A stretch of 33,457 nucleotides of DNA from Xanthomonas maliensis (lineage in GTDB: Bacteria > Pseudomonadota > Gammaproteobacteria > Xanthomonadales > Xanthomonadaceae): NCBI RefSeq assembly GCF_009192945.1, contig NZ_NSET01000020.1, positions 1 to 33,457 of the forward strand, read 5' to 3'. Shown here one piece after another: positions 32,462 to 33,457 of the stretch. Numbering within the stretch: the stretch's first letter is position 1; every line of letters starts with the position of its first letter. Below the pieces are notes generated by a model that saw only the letters and a program-made list of their open reading frames with translations, was not told the origin of the DNA and searched no databases. The translations under genes and the position numbers were made by a program.

Positions 32462-33358
32462 ATGTCCCGTCCCCGCTCCCCACTCGCTGCCGTCGCCTGG
32501 ATGCTCTCGGCGGTGGCCTGTTTCTCGCTGATGGACGCGGCCATGAAGCTGCTGTCGGGCCACTATCCGCCGTTGCAGGTCACCCTGCTGCGCGGCGCCG
32601 CATCGCTGCCGTTCGTGCTGGTGTGGGTGCTGATCACCGCCGGTGCGCGCTCGTTGGTGCCGGTGCGCTGGGGGTTGCACCTGCTGCGCGGGCTGCTGGG
32701 CATCGCGATGATCGGCTGCTTCGTCTACGGGCTCAAGCGTATGCCGTTGTCGACCGCCTACACGCTGTACTTCGTCGCGCCGTTGCTGGTGGCGGCGCTG
32801 TCGGTGCCGCTGCTGGGCGAACGGGTGGGGCCACGGCGCTGGACCGCGATCGCGATCGGGCTGGTCGGCGTGATCGTGGTGCTGCGTCCGGGTATGGACG
32901 GGCTGATCTCGCTGCCAGGGCTGATGGTGTTGCTGGCGGCCACTGCCTATGCGATCGCGGCGGTGACGGTCAGCCTGCTGACCCGGACCGACTCGCCGCA
33001 ATCGATGGTGGTGTGGTTCCTGCTGTGCATGGCGGTCGGTGCCGGCCTGCTGGCCGCGCCGGACTGGGTGCCGCTGCAGGCCGGCCACGCTGGCCTGATC
33101 GCCGGCATGGGTCTGGCCGGCGCTCTGGGACAGATCGCCCTGACCCGTGCCTTCATGCATGGCGAGGCCTCGATGATCGCGCCGCTGGAGTACACCGGGC
33201 TGGTGTGGGTGATCGGCTGGGACTGGCTGCTGTGGCGCAGCCTGCCCGACGGCTGGACCTGGGCCGGGGCGGCGATCATCGTCGCCAGCGGCCTGTATCT
33301 GCTGCGGCGCGAGCGGATCCGCAAGGCAGATCGCCCGCTGCCGCTGGAGCGACCGTGA
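32462..33358 (+). CDS. DMT-superfamily EamA transporter
   Basis: Integral membrane permease of 298 residues with ten predicted hydrophobic segments in two EamA repeats (about 8-140 and 153-285). The first repeat starts AVAWMLSAVACFSLMDAAMKLL and ends in the segment LGERVGPRRWTAIAIGLVGVIVVL, which recurs in a related form in the second repeat as GWTWAGAAIIVASGLYLL. The C-terminal tail is basic. Substrates of this family include amino acids, sugars and drugs; none can be inferred here. ATG 32462 is divergent from yajQ with 117 bases between. No clear Shine-Dalgarno. Confidence 0.9.
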   Translation: MSRPRSPLAAVAWMLSAVACFSLMDAAMKLLSGHYPPLQVTLLRGAASLPFVLVWVLITAGARSLVPVRWGLHLLRGLLGIAMIGCFVYGLKRMPLSTAYTLYFVAPLLVAALSVPLLGERVGPRRWTAIAIGLVGVIVVLRPGMDGLISLPGLMVLLAATAYAIAAVTVSLLTRTDSPQSMVVWFLLCMAVGAGLLAAPDWVPLQAGHAGLIAGMGLAGALGQIALTRAFMHGEASMIAPLEYTGLVWVIGWDWLLWRSLPDGWTWAGAAIIVASGLYLLRRERIRKADRPLPLERP

Positions 33359-33419
33359 GTGGGGTGGCAGGACCAGCGCGGCGAGCGCGGCACCTGAGCC
33401 ATTCGTCTGCTGAATTCAA

Positions 33420-33457
33420 CTTAGAGCAGCTAACAAGACTACTGCGCAGCCGTCAGG
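33420..33457. repeat. palindromic intergenic element, copy 2, truncated by the window end
   Basis: Positions 33427-33457 match 26019-26049 of the first element at 27 of 31 bases, including CTACTGCGCAGCCG. The outer TTAGAGC at 33421-33427 matches the reverse complement of the far end of copy 1. It begins 61 bases after the DMT permease stop. The rest lies beyond the window. Confidence 0.72.

Overview
The window looks like a chromosomal segment of a plant-associated Xanthomonas (Gammaproteobacteria, Lysobacterales). This rests on the very high GC content, the set of small proteins typical of that genus (DUF3297, DUF3247, DUF3016, DUF1415 types), a xanthomonalisin-type S53 protease, a YadA/XadA-type trimeric adhesin and a genus-style palindromic intergenic repeat. 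I recognise about 34 protein genes. I see no tRNA, rRNA, CRISPR array, transposase or phage gene. The species cannot be fixed from what I can see.

Layout. (1) 1-4.6 kb: a CPA1 Na+/H+ antiporter, a YadG/YadH-like ABC exporter pair, and two small proteins (DUF3297; acidic, DUF6630-like). (2) 4.6-14.0 kb: a surface and secretion block. It holds an S53 protease with a C-terminal Fn3-like domain, an S8 subtilase with a PPC-like tail, and a ~1000-residue trimeric autotransporter adhesin, all on the minus strand. Beside the adhesin are a membrane histidine kinase (+) and an OmpR-type response regulator (-) that converge and overlap by 19 bp at their stop codons. (3) 14.2-17.3 kb: DUF4031 and a lysine-rich unknown, then motA-motB behind a recognisable sigma-28 (FliA) promoter. 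(4) 17.3-19.2 kb: a MliC-type lysozyme-inhibitor lipoprotein, msrB and a secreted Pro/Thr-rich protein. (5) 19.2-22.3 kb: lrp divergent from dadA-alr, the D-alanine/L-alanine catabolic set. (6) 22.3-26.2 kb: DUF3016, two overlapping unknown genes, and a PAS-PAS-HisKA-HATPase-REC hybrid kinase followed immediately by a ~145-bp palindromic element. (7) 26.2-33.4 kb: DUF3247, a lipoprotein of the PQQ sugar-dehydrogenase fold, a small unknown, rsmC-rsuA (two 16S rRNA modification enzymes with a 4-base overlap), an SDR, yajQ-DUF1415, and a DMT permease. A second copy of the palindromic element is cut off by the window end.

How it fits together. Several neighbours share a theme: attachment plus secreted proteolysis (S53, S8, adhesin, adjacent two-component pair), swimming (motAB), envelope defence (MliC, MsrB), D-amino-acid use (lrp/dadA/alr), ribosome modification (rsmC/rsuA) and c-di-GMP signalling (YajQ). 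Most of this is ordinary Xanthomonas core or near-core genome. The best candidates for new biology are the protease-adhesin block with its convergent two-component pair and shared TGTCAC motifs, the palindromic repeat family, and the coupled unknown pairs (163 aa/97 aa; DUF1415 with YajQ; DUF4031 with the 168-aa protein).
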